DNA of 64,000 nt from Aptenodytes patagonicus. Taxonomy: Eukaryota; Chordata; Aves; Sphenisciformes; Spheniscidae. The translations under genes and the position numbers were made by a program. Where the stretch lies: positions 2,750,143 through 2,814,142 of the forward strand of contig NC_134974.1 of the NCBI RefSeq assembly GCF_965638725.1. The letters are read 5' to 3'. Below are positions 12,420-24,094 of this stretch, piece by piece. Under the pieces are notes generated by a model. It saw nothing but the letters and a program-made list of their open reading frames with translations, made no database searches and had not been told where the DNA came from. Every line of letters starts with the position of its first letter. Positions within the stretch are counted from its first letter, which is position 1.

Positions 12420-15400
12420 TCTGCTTGCCAGGAAAGAGCCAGGGAAGCTTTCAAAGCTCTGCTTGAGCCCACGTCCTCTGCTGCACCCGGCTCTGACGCT
12501 GCTGCACTTTCCACCTGCTCCTGTTTGTATTCCAGATACGCTCATGTGGGTATTTTGTACCCAAGTAACCACCCTCACGCAGAGAGAGCCTGCATGCTTT
12601 CTAACAGCAAAGGGGGAAACAGTTGTGCTTTAAAACTCTTGATTTTGGGCAATGTTTCATGTTCTCCAGGAGTCAGTGCATGCCAGACCGGATCACAGCT
12701 CTCAACTGTGTCTGGTTTGGCAGGCAGCAACGTTTTTAACATTTCATGGCCCTTCAATCCCTTAAACAAGGCAGCTACAAAAAGACAACTTGCCTGCTGA
12801 AAACTTCACAGAATTACTTCTTAAAGAAGATTCTTTCAAGATTGACAGCTGCCCCGGAGCATTGGAAAATCTGGATTTCACTCTTTATTCCATCTGGGGA
12901 TTCTGCTGAACTGTCCCTAATAAGAATTAGTCTATTATTTCCCATTGATTTTTTAAAGGACAGTACTTTTTCCTAGGCAACATTACCTCTGTCATTTCCA
13001 AAACATTCTCAAGAAAGGATACTGCATTTTACAGCCCTGTCCCACTTCTTCTCTGCCTTTTACATAAGCCACCAGTAACAGCAGAAAAACTAAATGGTGC
13101 TGAAACACTAGAACTATTTAAGCAATTCCCTCCATTAAGCCAAGAGAGTGTCAGGGAGAGATGATAAACAACCTATAACTAACCATTTATTTAGATTTAT
13201 TTAGTGAACTGAGCCTTTTTTTCCTGATCACGAATTAGACAAATGCTGTCTGTTAACTTGTTTACCGCTTCAGACTGCTAGCTAAATAGTTTGTGCAAAC
13301 AAATTATTGCTCAAAAATGCTTTTTTCTAAATTTTGTTTTCAATACTCCACAGCTGTAGTTAGGTATTTGAACTGTGTGATGGGCCATCCCAGCCATGTC
13401 TCTCTCATTTGATGGGCTTTCTTCTGCTAACTGATTCAAAAAAAGATAATTTCGGGGAAAAAAAAGGTATTTTTATTATTTTTGCCCACAAATCCTTAGT
13501 GTCCGTTGGACTGTTCAACTTTCATTAAGAGTTCCTTGCATATCTATCACTCCTTCGGGTCTTTTCCTCCTCAGATACAGCCTTGTCTGTCCAACAGTTC
13601 CTTCCCTTCTTAACTTTTCATTTTAAAACACTACTTTACTACACATAAGCTTGATTCAGTGGTTTTTTAAGCAGCTATTAAAAATGTGAGTAATTTATTT
13701 CATAAACTTGAGAGACTATGTCCTCAGGAGGCACCATGAAACGCTAACTGAAGATCCACCTCGAGGAATCAGGCCTGCCTCTTCAGACCAGTGTGCTCCT
13801 GAAGAACCCCACTGACGCTACAGGGACTCCAAGGATGAACAGGAGTTCACAAACATCACTTCAATTACAAGATCTACGACCTGGATTTTAGGTGGAGTGG
13901 GTGGGAATTTAGTCATTCTCAGCAATGACCTACTTCTGCTTCCATCAAAATCGCCAGGAATTTTAGCTCTCGAGGTCAGCACGAGGACAGTCAGGCCAGC
14001 TCCACACATCCACTGAAGTCCCGTGCAAGGAGCAACGCTGCAGGAGAGCAGCGGAAGCACATCATACAAACAACACTAAAACATGCAAACTGATCAGGCA
14101 ATAGTTTACTTCTGTTTAAATTATCTGAACCAATAGGGAACGCGTTATTGCTCAGGATGAAAACCACATTATATTAAATCATTAGTGCTCTTGGCTCACA
14201 TCTCATGCCGCTGTGGAGGCAGTGGGATCCGCCGCACAGCTCGGGGTGCGTCTATCACAAACACAAAACCAGAGAAAGGCCAAAATGAGTTCGTACACAG
14301 CCGGGGGCTTTGGAACAGCCTCGGGGGCAGCCTGAAGCAGGAAAGTTGCAGAAAAGGCGCTCAAGATTAAACCAAGTGCGTGCCAATGGGTGCGGTCAGG
14401 AACAGCCTGGTGAAAATGTTACAAACAGCTCGAGAGATAAAACCCATTGAGTGAAACGGGACTGTGTTAAAAACAAACCCACACGAGCAGCCACAAATAC
14501 TTTCATCTAGTCCTTCACAGGCTAACCTACACCGCACCACCTTTCTCGTTTCTATACAGCTCTTACCACCGTCACCCCCCACGTTGCAGCTCAGACTCCT
14601 GCTACACTTCTGGCAAGCGCAGGTCCGAGTTTTGCATCCTGCATCTAGAAATTAATCTCATTGAAGTGTCTTCATCGAGATTCACAAACATAATTTATCA
14701 AAGTAGAATAGTTTTTATCAACACATCGACATGCCTTGTCTTGAGAGACGGTTATAATATATCATTACATTTATAGCAGCACCAAAAACATGTCTAGGTA
14801 GGGCCAAACACACTTGTTTCTGGCCCATACCTTTTAATGGCGCCCAAACTCCAAATTATGCTTGAGATGAAACAATCTGATGAGATGGTTTATCTAGTCC
14901 GTTGTTTCACATGCCCAAGATTCCCCCAAAGCCTCGCTCCTCCGTTCTGCGTGCCATTCATTAAGTGCTGCACGGGACAGAGAACTCTGTTTTCTTCTCA
15001 AAGCAAGCCTGGGAACACGGGACTACACAACACCTGTCCCATCCCGACTTTTCATTACATTTTCATTACATTTCACGAGGAATATGGAATGAGTCCAGGT
15101 ATTAAGGCCAGGATTTCAAATGCTCTTACTTTTATTCTTCTTTCTGAGATTTTGTATAGTTCATTCTCAGCTGATGCAGCATGGTGCATGTCCTCATATT
15201 TTGACGTGCTGTTTTTCAGATGTTTGATTCAGATTCTTCCAAGGTGGATATAATGTGAAAATTCTTTATTTTCAATCTTTAGGTTCTACACTGGATCTAT
15301 CAACAATTACGCCAATTCTTTCAATTACAAGTAGAATGGAAAAATAAACTGCAAGCTCTCTAGTTTAACTGATGACCTGTATATTATATATGCATAGTAT

Positions 15401-18400
15401 GTGCACTATTGGGTCCCTCGTCTTTTATTGAGAGTCCTTGCATAAAAGCACCGTAAAAAGAATGAATTATAATTATTAACCACTATAAACTGGATTGGGC
15501 ATATATCAGAAAGTTCATATAAAATGACATGAAATAGCTACAGTCCGAGTTAGAAACGATTTCTTTCCCTCTCTGCCCTGGACAAGTTTCAAGCTGGCCG
15601 TCTGTCAGCCTTTCTGTCTACCTTACTACTGACAACTTTTTGAACTCAGTAACGTGTTTACAGAATTAAACAACCAAAAGTTGTGTGTTTTGTTTGTATA
15701 ATTCATCCTGCAATCACACAAAGTGCAAAACCCCTTCAGGACTAGGATCAGGACCTTTACATTGCACTCATATTTTCATTCTCATCATATAACTAATACA
15801 AAAAGCATCTCTCCTCCCTCTCCAAACATCTCAGTCCTCTCTCCAAAACAAGAATACGAGAACAAAAACCTAAATGTCGTTGTCAAGGAGTACAGCAACT
15901 AAGAATTCTCTGTTGTGCGTTTGGCTTGGTAGACAGTTTAAGACCAAGGTTTTATCCTTTTAATGTTTATGAAAACATTGTGTCAATTTTAATGAATCTT
16001 TACAAAACAGGCAAAATCTTGCAAACCTCAGGCAGAAACGTCATAGAGAATGTTGCTTGAGTAAAGACTATTGCATTTAGATGAGCAATGTTATTTCTTT
16101 CTTGATTGTGCAGAAAGTATTAAAGCAAAGGAAAAAAGAAAAGAAATCCAAACAAATGCAACCTAAAAACAAAACCCCAAAACAAAAAGCCCGGCAAAAC
16201 AGAGCAATCCACTGGAGACAGATTCATTCACCTCTAAAGAGGATGGGAAAGAAAATAACCCACACATGACAAGCAAGAGTCAGATCACCCAACGGACAGC
16301 TGGGAAAACCTTCAGACACCACAAAGATGAGGGCAGAATAAGACCCAGTGAAGAATTAAGATCAGGAAAAAATATTAAGAGGCCATTGTGTTTGCAAAGT
16401 CAAGCATTCATTAATAAAAGCTACAGTTAAGGGTGTCAATATAAATTAAATTCAATCCCCTTTTATGCTGATATAAATTAAATTCAGTTGCCTTTTAAAT
16501 GTGCATTGTAAATCCTGTACTGTGAAATAACTCACCATTATTTTTTCATAAGATACACACCTAATTCAATTCATGACTAGTTAATACATTTTAACCATTA
16601 ATATTTAGTGCATAACCCCAAGGTTATAAAAAAAAAACCCCAACACATTCCAACCAAACACAAAATGCAATTTTTTTAAATTGCTGTATATGAACCCTGC
16701 CATACGAGTATTCTATAAATACTATTAAATTTAGCTGCGCAATACCCACTGCGTTAGGTGGCATCATTTAGTTTATTTGACAATTGCTAACTTGAGAGGA
16801 GAATCATAGCTCCATTGACCAAAGCCAATTACTAAATTTCAATAGCCACTTTAAAAAAAGCATAAGCATTTAGCTTATTTATAACAACATATGCAGCTCA
16901 CTCGTCCCTTCTGCAAATTTGGCTGCAGATGTTTTATGCTGAGCACCCAAAAATGAAAACTACCCAGTTACTGGCCCAATCTGTAGTTTAAGCGACTCAT
17001 CCACAACAACTTTGGAGTCAATGGAGACACTAGAACTTATTTTTGAGAATTAATAGAGGATAAATTAGGTTGCAGAAGACAAAAAAGAATCAATCGCAGC
17101 CTACCTTCAAAAGAAGAAACCGGGAAATACACACCATTCGTCTTCACTCCCTGGAAAATTGTTCAACAAATTGTTAGAACCTTAGAATAACTTGGAGAGA
17201 ACTAGCCTAATTATCAAGAACAAATCACAGCACACCAGTTTCTTTCTATGATAAGAGAAGACTTCGATCAAAAGGGGAGAAGTAGAAGAGAACATGTATC
17301 TTGGTTAGAGTGAGAAGTTTGACGTTGTGCCTCACAGCTTTCTCCTAACTAAACACATAGCTTATCTAAAACAACTGTAAGTTTGGTGTAAAAATATCTA
17401 CAAAACTATAAAATCAAAAAAATAGCTATGTAATGATTCACTGACAAATCGGAAGGACGTTTCCACTGTCGCCCTGTAGAAGTCTACTATGGATCCATAT
17501 TAACAAGTAATTTCAGCACCATATCACATGTGAAACAGAGAACAGGCACATTAAATCTACAAACAATAGCAAAGTAGGAGTATCAAGTATTATGGATTAT
17601 GGGATTATGGAAGAGAAGGGATTACAAAAAAATGGAGACATTTGGAAGCGGAGGGGTGTTTCTCCTGAAATAATACCATCGTTATCAGAATTAGCCTGGA
17701 AGCTAGAAATGTCTAATGCATTTTAAAGTTTTCAGAATTCCTTCTCAGTTTATTTATCTGGATATTTGTTCCCAATCTTATGTGGATTCAGAGGCAGGCT
17801 GAAAAGCATTAGTGTGAATTTGTCTTAAAACAGCATGGAAGCAGGTCTGGACGCATTAACTGATAGCAAGTTGGCAGAGTGATCACCTGCAACACAAATG
17901 TTGACAGCCTTCTTTGAACTTCATTGATATTTGCAAACCACATTATTGTTCTTTAATTGTTATATAAAATACTACATCTATACAGCAATTCCATTGGCAA
18001 CCAGAGTTAACTATCTACACATGTAATAATAAATGATGCTCTTGACAACTTTCAAATTCTATCACAAATCTTACAATAGAGATTTCTGTTAAATCCCGCA
18101 GTCATGCTATCTGAAGGAATCACAGTTTTTCTTCTTAAGAGGCAATATGCTGAGCCTCATGTTTATGGAGAGCCCACGGCTTGAAGCTGAAACAAGTACA
18201 AAACCCCACACATTTATTATTTTTAATAATTTCGTAATGTTTAAAGAAATTGCATAATCTTGGAGAGCCCGATCTTTTACTTCAAGGTTGATAATAATGA
18301 AATGACAACAACCAGATGTTTAGAGAAACTGCAAAGGGAAATCTCAGCTGGGACTTGACAAGACAAACAAAATCAATGATTAAAAAGACAGACATTTTTA

Positions 18401-21400
18401 TAGCCACAACAGCTTCCTGCAGAGAAACATCTTGATCCTGGGCCAAATCCCAGAGTCCTGTAGGCTGGAGGCCTCTAACTCTGTTTTTATTAAGACCTCC
18501 CTTGAGTAGGTTTCCTCCGCAGTGGTAGGTTATTTGCCTAAGTAATTAGCTCATATTTAGTAGATAATATTGTCATTCTTTCAGGACTAGTATTATTAGC
18601 TGTCAGTAAAAAATTGCCATGTCTTAGCAGCTTTTTAAGGAAAGGAATCCCGCTCCTTATTTGTACCTTTGTTGCTCAATTAGGCTCTCTCAAGAATAAA
18701 GGAGAGACCTGTATTAGCTGAGGAGCTGGACCGTAATGCGCTTTAGTATCCCTTCTAATGCTTGGTGTCCTTTAAAAATAAATGTTCTGAGGTTTGATCT
18801 ACCTCAGTATTTACCCCTGTTACACAAATACGCATTCAAAGAAGAGCCTGTAATTGTGATCTACGTTCTTGGCCAAACGGGTCCAAAACTTCGTTATGAA
18901 CTATAAGGATATCCTTTGTTCAGAGGGCTGTTTGTTTTCAAAGGGGAGTATCTTTACAAATATAACTCCAAGTGCATACCTCCAACAGTTTATCAAGTCC
19001 CCTAGGACCTCATACTGTAATAGCTCATTTAAGTAAAAAAGTTAAAAAAAAAAAAAAGACTTAGAGAACAAACAAAATGTACTCCTTACCTCTCTGCAAC
19101 ATATTAAAACAGCTCGGCAGATTTTTACCCTAAAAACAGAAATGTAAGGGGGTTTTAATGATTTTTAGCAATCTTTTCAAAGACACAAGTGGTGACTGAG
19201 GCTTACGCATTTGGTAGCTACATGGTTTAAAACAGCTTAAGTAACTCCCGGTCACCCATTCCTATCCTTACACTATCCACTAGGTTGTACAGAAACAGCA
19301 GTGGGCAGGGAAAGACATTTCCTACACATTTAGTTAGTAGTTTTGGAGAGAAGGGAGAAATTTACAGCTATAAACTAATGAAAATTCGTGCTCTATGTTA
19401 CACCTTGTAATTGTAAATGAGTTACAACGTATTTGAGAATTAAATTGAGCATGGAACCAATTAATAAGCATCCTCAGGCATCACAGTGACCCATTTGTGC
19501 AAAGTATTAAGGAAAAACATTTAATGGAGGATTCCCCAAATCCAGTCTTTTGAGGTAAAACAACACATTTGATTTCTGCTTCATGAGCAGGTTGGGAAAA
19601 GCATTTTAGGAAGAGCTAGAGACATTTACTTCAATGTTTGTTTGAAAAAATGAAAAACAAAGTTCAAAACTTTGCATGTCAGTTAAAATGTAGAACATGT
19701 GGATGTTTTAAACATTCAGATCTAAAGAATACCAGGTAACGTTACATTTATCACAAACAATATAAACTGAACCGAAGTATCAATTCAGTGGGATAAATGA
19801 AATGAAGAGACAGTTCTGTAATCAAAAGGAAACAGGGAAATGTCCTGTACTTAAAGCGATAAATGAATATAATAAAGAAACTGGAAAAAATCAGGGAAAA
19901 CGTCACTTAACTGTAGTAATCTTGGGTATTTTGGGCAGCCAGCACACCTCGCTGCGTAAGCGTCTGCCTACCTTGATACACCTGACTCAGCCAAATCTGC
20001 CACAGAAAAAAAAGACGTTACATATATACTTTCATTTTCAGATCATTAGTGGCATTCTCAAAGCTTATTCCATTCAAACACATTCTAGTGGAAATTTCTG
20101 CTCCCTCAAAATCTTCATTTGTTTTTCTGGCCAGCCCCACGCTGTTTTTTGAATATACTTAAGAACTGGAAGAAGTCTACTACATCTTGTTCCACTTTCA
20201 GAGCTGAAGTACATCCTTCCAAGGATTTTTCAGTTATTCTAAAACCACGTGTTGAAACTTTTTCACTTTTTGCTGCAGGTGGTTCCAATCTTAGACCCTG
20301 GCAAAAAACCTTACATGGCAAGCGTCCAAAACGCTGGCGACCAGCAAAGCAAAATCCCCTATTCCAACTTACTATCTTCGGAGCACGTAATTTATCAATT
20401 GAGTTTTCCTACGTCAAATTTTTTACTAAAACCTACATGAGATTAGGAAAACGTTTTAGGGTTCGTCCAGTTGAGATGCACAGCTGGACCTGCTTGACCG
20501 TCGTGCTCAGATTGGTTCGTGCGTGCTGATCTCAACGTGGCTTGTTTTTCTCGGGTGAATGAGCCCTGAGGAAAATCGCATTTTGATGCCTTCGCGGGTA
20601 TTTGCCTTCTTTCTTCTTCGAGATTTGTTAGTTTCCTGCTTCTTTCAGCCACAGAACATCAGTGCAAACACCTGTAGTTCAACAGATCTCCTAGAGTCAC
20701 CCAAATGCACCTACAGCTGGTATATGCTAGATGAAACACAGAAGTCCACCTGTGTGTTGTGTTTTAAAACATACATATTTCACAATTATTTTATATACCT
20801 AAAGAAATGGGAATTTTCTTTTTGGAGCGAGAATATCAGACTCGTGAATTTAGGCATTTCAATAGCAACTAAAAATTTCTCATTCTACCGCGCTCCCCAA
20901 ATAGAGGGTTTTCCTTCCGTCCCAGCTGGACGTGGCAAAAATGAAGAGTAACTCACCAATGGTGATGCGATTCAAAACAGCTGCGTTCTCCCTGTCATTA
21001 ATTTCATTTGAATTTGGTATATGCAGAACATAACACTGGACAAAGACAAAACCAGCCTGGTGAATTTTTATGGTTTTTCTTTTTTTAACTTTGCTTTTTA
21101 CATTAGGTGTCAGAAACGTTGCATTTGCAAGGAAGGAAGAAATCGAGTTTGGGATTAGCAGTTGGTAATTTTTTCAGCGGTGAACACAATCATTAGTCAT
21201 CAGTCAGTAGTCTAAAACTTTGTTGGTAAATCCTTGCTGCTGTCGACATCTGAATTCCATTTACAAACTCAATTTTTTCCCATCGCTAGCCATGCCAGTG
21301 CGGCTGGCTGTTTTCCCCTTCATTTAAGGAAAAAAACACTTTTTATTCATAGCTTCTGCTTCCAGATTATATTTTTTGAAAAAGCAAGTGAAAATTGCTA

Positions 21401-22950
21401 TTATTGTATTAAATAATTAAATAATACTTCATCTAAGGCAGAGGCTGCGAAGCGCCATGAGGAATACAAATGCATAACTAGCAACAATGATGTTTGTTAT
21501 TATTAGCAGTGGCATAACCACAGAAGAGAATGCGGCCCTTTGTATTGCGTATGTATATGATTTATAGGTGACAGACAGGCAGTTAAATGAAAACACTTCC
21601 CTCCAGCATGAGGTGAAGTAGCCTGGTGCATTGTGTAAACCAGGAAGAATGACTGGTAACTCATGAAGACCATCAGAAGAAAATTAATGTGCTTGTTTAA
21701 TGAACCACAGAATAATAAATCACGCTCTAGCAACACAGGTATCACCGCAAGGGGGTCCATTTGGGAAGCACGCTACTTACCAAATTCATAAGCGTGTTTT
21801 AAGATAAATAAATAGAACAACATTTCAAAGTATGCTGAAGATATAAATGTTAACAGAGCTATAAAATATATACTTATTGTTAAATACGTTAACTATTAAT
21901 AAAAAACAAGCATTATCCATTTTAACCTTACTATCTTCAGTATTCAGTCGGTACTGTGTGCAGTTAAAAGCTGTATGTTCCATCATTGCTAAATTATTCA
22001 CAATAAGAAGTTAGTTATTAAAGATATAATCACAATACTCAGTTCATTATTAAAGATATAAACCATCTGAATTTATGCTAGGGAGAAACATAGTCAGTGA
22101 TGATAAGTTGGCTTGACAGCGCAGGAAACTCCGATGGCGCCGATCCAGAAATGTACTTAAGCAAATGCACAATTTTAAGCATTTATGTAGTTGCTTTGAT
22201 TGTATTTGGATCGTTTACATACATGAAGTTAGATATAGCCTTAAGTATTCACTTAAGCGAAGCCCTCACACCTAGGCAGGCAGCTCCTGGTATTGGTCTG
22301 TACTGCCGCGTCCACTCGCCTCCGTCCCGACTTCCAGGAAACCTCCACAGAAGCTGTGGACACATTTATGGCAATTTAATCCTTAGCCTCCCCCTTGAAG
22401 CTATCCCCAAGGGATGAAACCTGCGCCAACTTCCGATGTAATTACGAGTCTCATAGAAGGAACGTAAAACGTAAAGATAAGGAACAGTTTCATCAGAAAG
22501 GCCTCTTAACAATTTTTGGACCTCAGAAGTCTCTTCCACCACTAAGTGTATCTTGTTTGGAGACGCAGCCACCAAAAATATGTTTGAATCACAGCAATGG
22601 CTATCGAACACGTCACTTTTTATGGATGATGGGTTTCAGTCCCGTAACCACATCCACAGCTCTCCTCACCTTCCCCAAGAAAACTAAAGGCTACTAGGCA
22701 AAGGTGGCAGGCTTGACCCTTGACAACACTGCTAGCCACCAAAACAATCTTGAGGTTAAAAGAACAAGACCTAATTACAACATCAGTAACCTAATTATCG
22801 CTACACCCACAGACGCTAGCATTGGATCCTGGCCGTGCTGCCAACCTATGGCGCCTGGTAGGTCTAAGACGCAATGATTGCTACCAAAGGCGGCAAATTC
22901 CAGAGGTGCAGCTAAAGCCAACGCCTGCCACAGGCGGGCGATTTTGGCTG
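12420..22950. other. Intergenic region between SELENBP1 and POGZ
   Basis: About 10.5 kb, mostly AT-rich, between the divergent SELENBP1 and POGZ promoters. Open frames here are short and show no recognisable domain, splice pattern or codon bias. A short imperfect tandem duplication lies at 16439-16500. Poly-A and poly-T runs are common. An unrecognised non-coding RNA or enhancer could lie here and would not be visible by eye. Confidence 0.5.
16439..16500. repeat. Short tandem duplication, period 32 bp
   Basis: Two copies of ATATAAATTAAATTCA followed by a similar CCTTTTA-containing tail, starting at 16439 and 16471, differing at a few bases. Likely a local replication duplication. Confidence 0.7.
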
Positions 22951-23398
22951 GAGACCTCCTACGCTAAGGCCGACCACCTCCTAGCTCGGTAATGGCGAGG
23001 GGAGCTGGATTCCTCTCCAACAGCCCCCCACGGCCCTGGCAGGCAGGCCAAGCCTCGCTGCGGGACAGCTCTGACCGGAGGCGAGCGCGGGCGGCCGGGC
23101 GCCTCCCGGGGCGGAGTGCGGCGAGGCGGGCGCCCCCTCAGAGCCCGCCTGAGGAGATGGCGGCGAGGCGCCGTGGGGCCTTGAGGCAGCGCTAGGCCTC
23201 GAACGGGGCCTGGGGAGGAGGGGGGGGGAGCCCGGCCGCGGGTCCCCCCCCCCTCCCGCAGCCTCCCCCCGGGGCCCCGCAGCCCCCCGGGGCGGCCGCC
23301 GCCGGGGGGGAGGGCGGGGGGCGCGCACCCACCCCTCATCATTTGTGCTTCAGACAAACTTCGTCAGGGCCTGGGTCCGGGCTGCGCCGGCCTCCCGG

Positions 23399-23461
23399 TG
23401 ACGTCACCGCGCCGCGCGCCAATCCCCGCACCGCCCTGCGGCCCAGAAGGAAATTACGTCA
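23399..23461. promoter_or_regulatory. CRE - CCAAT - CRE cluster
   Basis: TGACGTCA (23399-23406), CCAAT (23419-23423) and TTACGTCA (23454-23461) are grouped within 63 bp, about 350-400 bp upstream of the POGZ exon 1 donor. Such spacing suggests ATF/CREB and NF-Y binding and possibly a transcript start immediately downstream. Inference from motifs only. Confidence 0.55.
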
Positions 23462-23494
23462 CCGTATCCCTCCGCCGGCCAGGTCCCCTTTTTT

Positions 23495-23525
23495 TGTGTG
23501 TGTGTGTGTATGTGTGTGTGTGTGT
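23495..23525. repeat. TG microsatellite
   Basis: About 15 TG units with one interruption (TGTATG), within the CpG island between the CRE cluster and POGZ exon 1. Likely length-polymorphic. Confidence 0.9.
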
Positions 23526-23681
23526 CTGCGGGCGCTTCGCGCGTGTATCAGCCCGCCGGGCGCTCTTTTTTTCCCTCTCTCTCTTCTGGCGGGGGGGCGC
23601 GGGGTGGGGGGGGGGACACACGCAAAGCACGGAGCCGCCCCCCGCGAGAACGTACAGAGGGAGAGCAGAAAAAGAGATAGT

Positions 23682-23708
23682 TCCTCCTCCTCTTCCTCCT
23701 CCTCCTCA
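23682..23708. repeat. CCT/TCC polypyrimidine repeat
   Basis: TTCCTCCTCCTCTTCCTCCT followed by further CCT units, ending CAG. GA/CT-type promoter repeat, about 110 bp upstream of the likely POGZ transcript start. Confidence 0.8.
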
Positions 23709-23799
23709 GCATCACGCTCGGGGTTCCCGGGGGCTCATGCCACCTGCCCTCCCCTGCCGGTCGCCTCGCCCGGGGAGCGGCGGAGCGCGGGGGGGGCGC

Positions 23800-23872
23800 G
23801 CGCGCGGGGCCCTTTAAGAGCGAGCGGCCGCGGCTGAGGCGGCGGCGGGAGAACGCGGCGGCGGCGAGGAAG
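23800..23872 (+). other. POGZ: POGZ exon 1 (non-coding 5' UTR)
   Basis: A GC-rich sequence ending GGCGGCGAGGAAG at a consensus donor GTGAGG (23873). POGZ begins with a non-coding exon in other vertebrates, and this is the best donor in the CpG island. The 5' boundary is not determinable from sequence; 23,800 is a guess just upstream of the CCTTTAAGAG motif. Confidence 0.6.
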
Positions 23873-24076
23873 GTGAGGTGCTGCGAGCCCGTTATGCGGG
23901 GGGGCGCTGGCGGGGGGGTGGGTGGGTGGGGGCGCGCGTGGGGAGTGGGTGCCGCGCGCGGGCGGCGGTTAGTGACCGTTGGAACCGGTTCGAACCGCCC
24001 GGGTCTGGGGGAGAAGGGGGGGGTTGGGGGGGGGTGGCGGCCGGGCCAGAGCGCGCCGTACACAAAGCGGCAGCAG

Positions 24077-24094
24077 CGGCGGCGGCGGCGGCGG
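24077..24094. repeat. CGG triplet run
   Basis: Two CAG units followed by about six CGG units in POGZ intron 1, within the CpG island. Short. Confidence 0.75.

Noticed and set aside
12156..12800. 214-codon plus-strand frame next to the SELENBP1 promoter
   Set aside because: No recognisable protein, antisense to SELENBP1 exon 1 and promoter; local GC content explains its length.
20119..20529. 136-codon plus-strand frame in the intergenic region
   Set aside because: No domain or splice context; several overlapping frames of similar length, as expected by chance.
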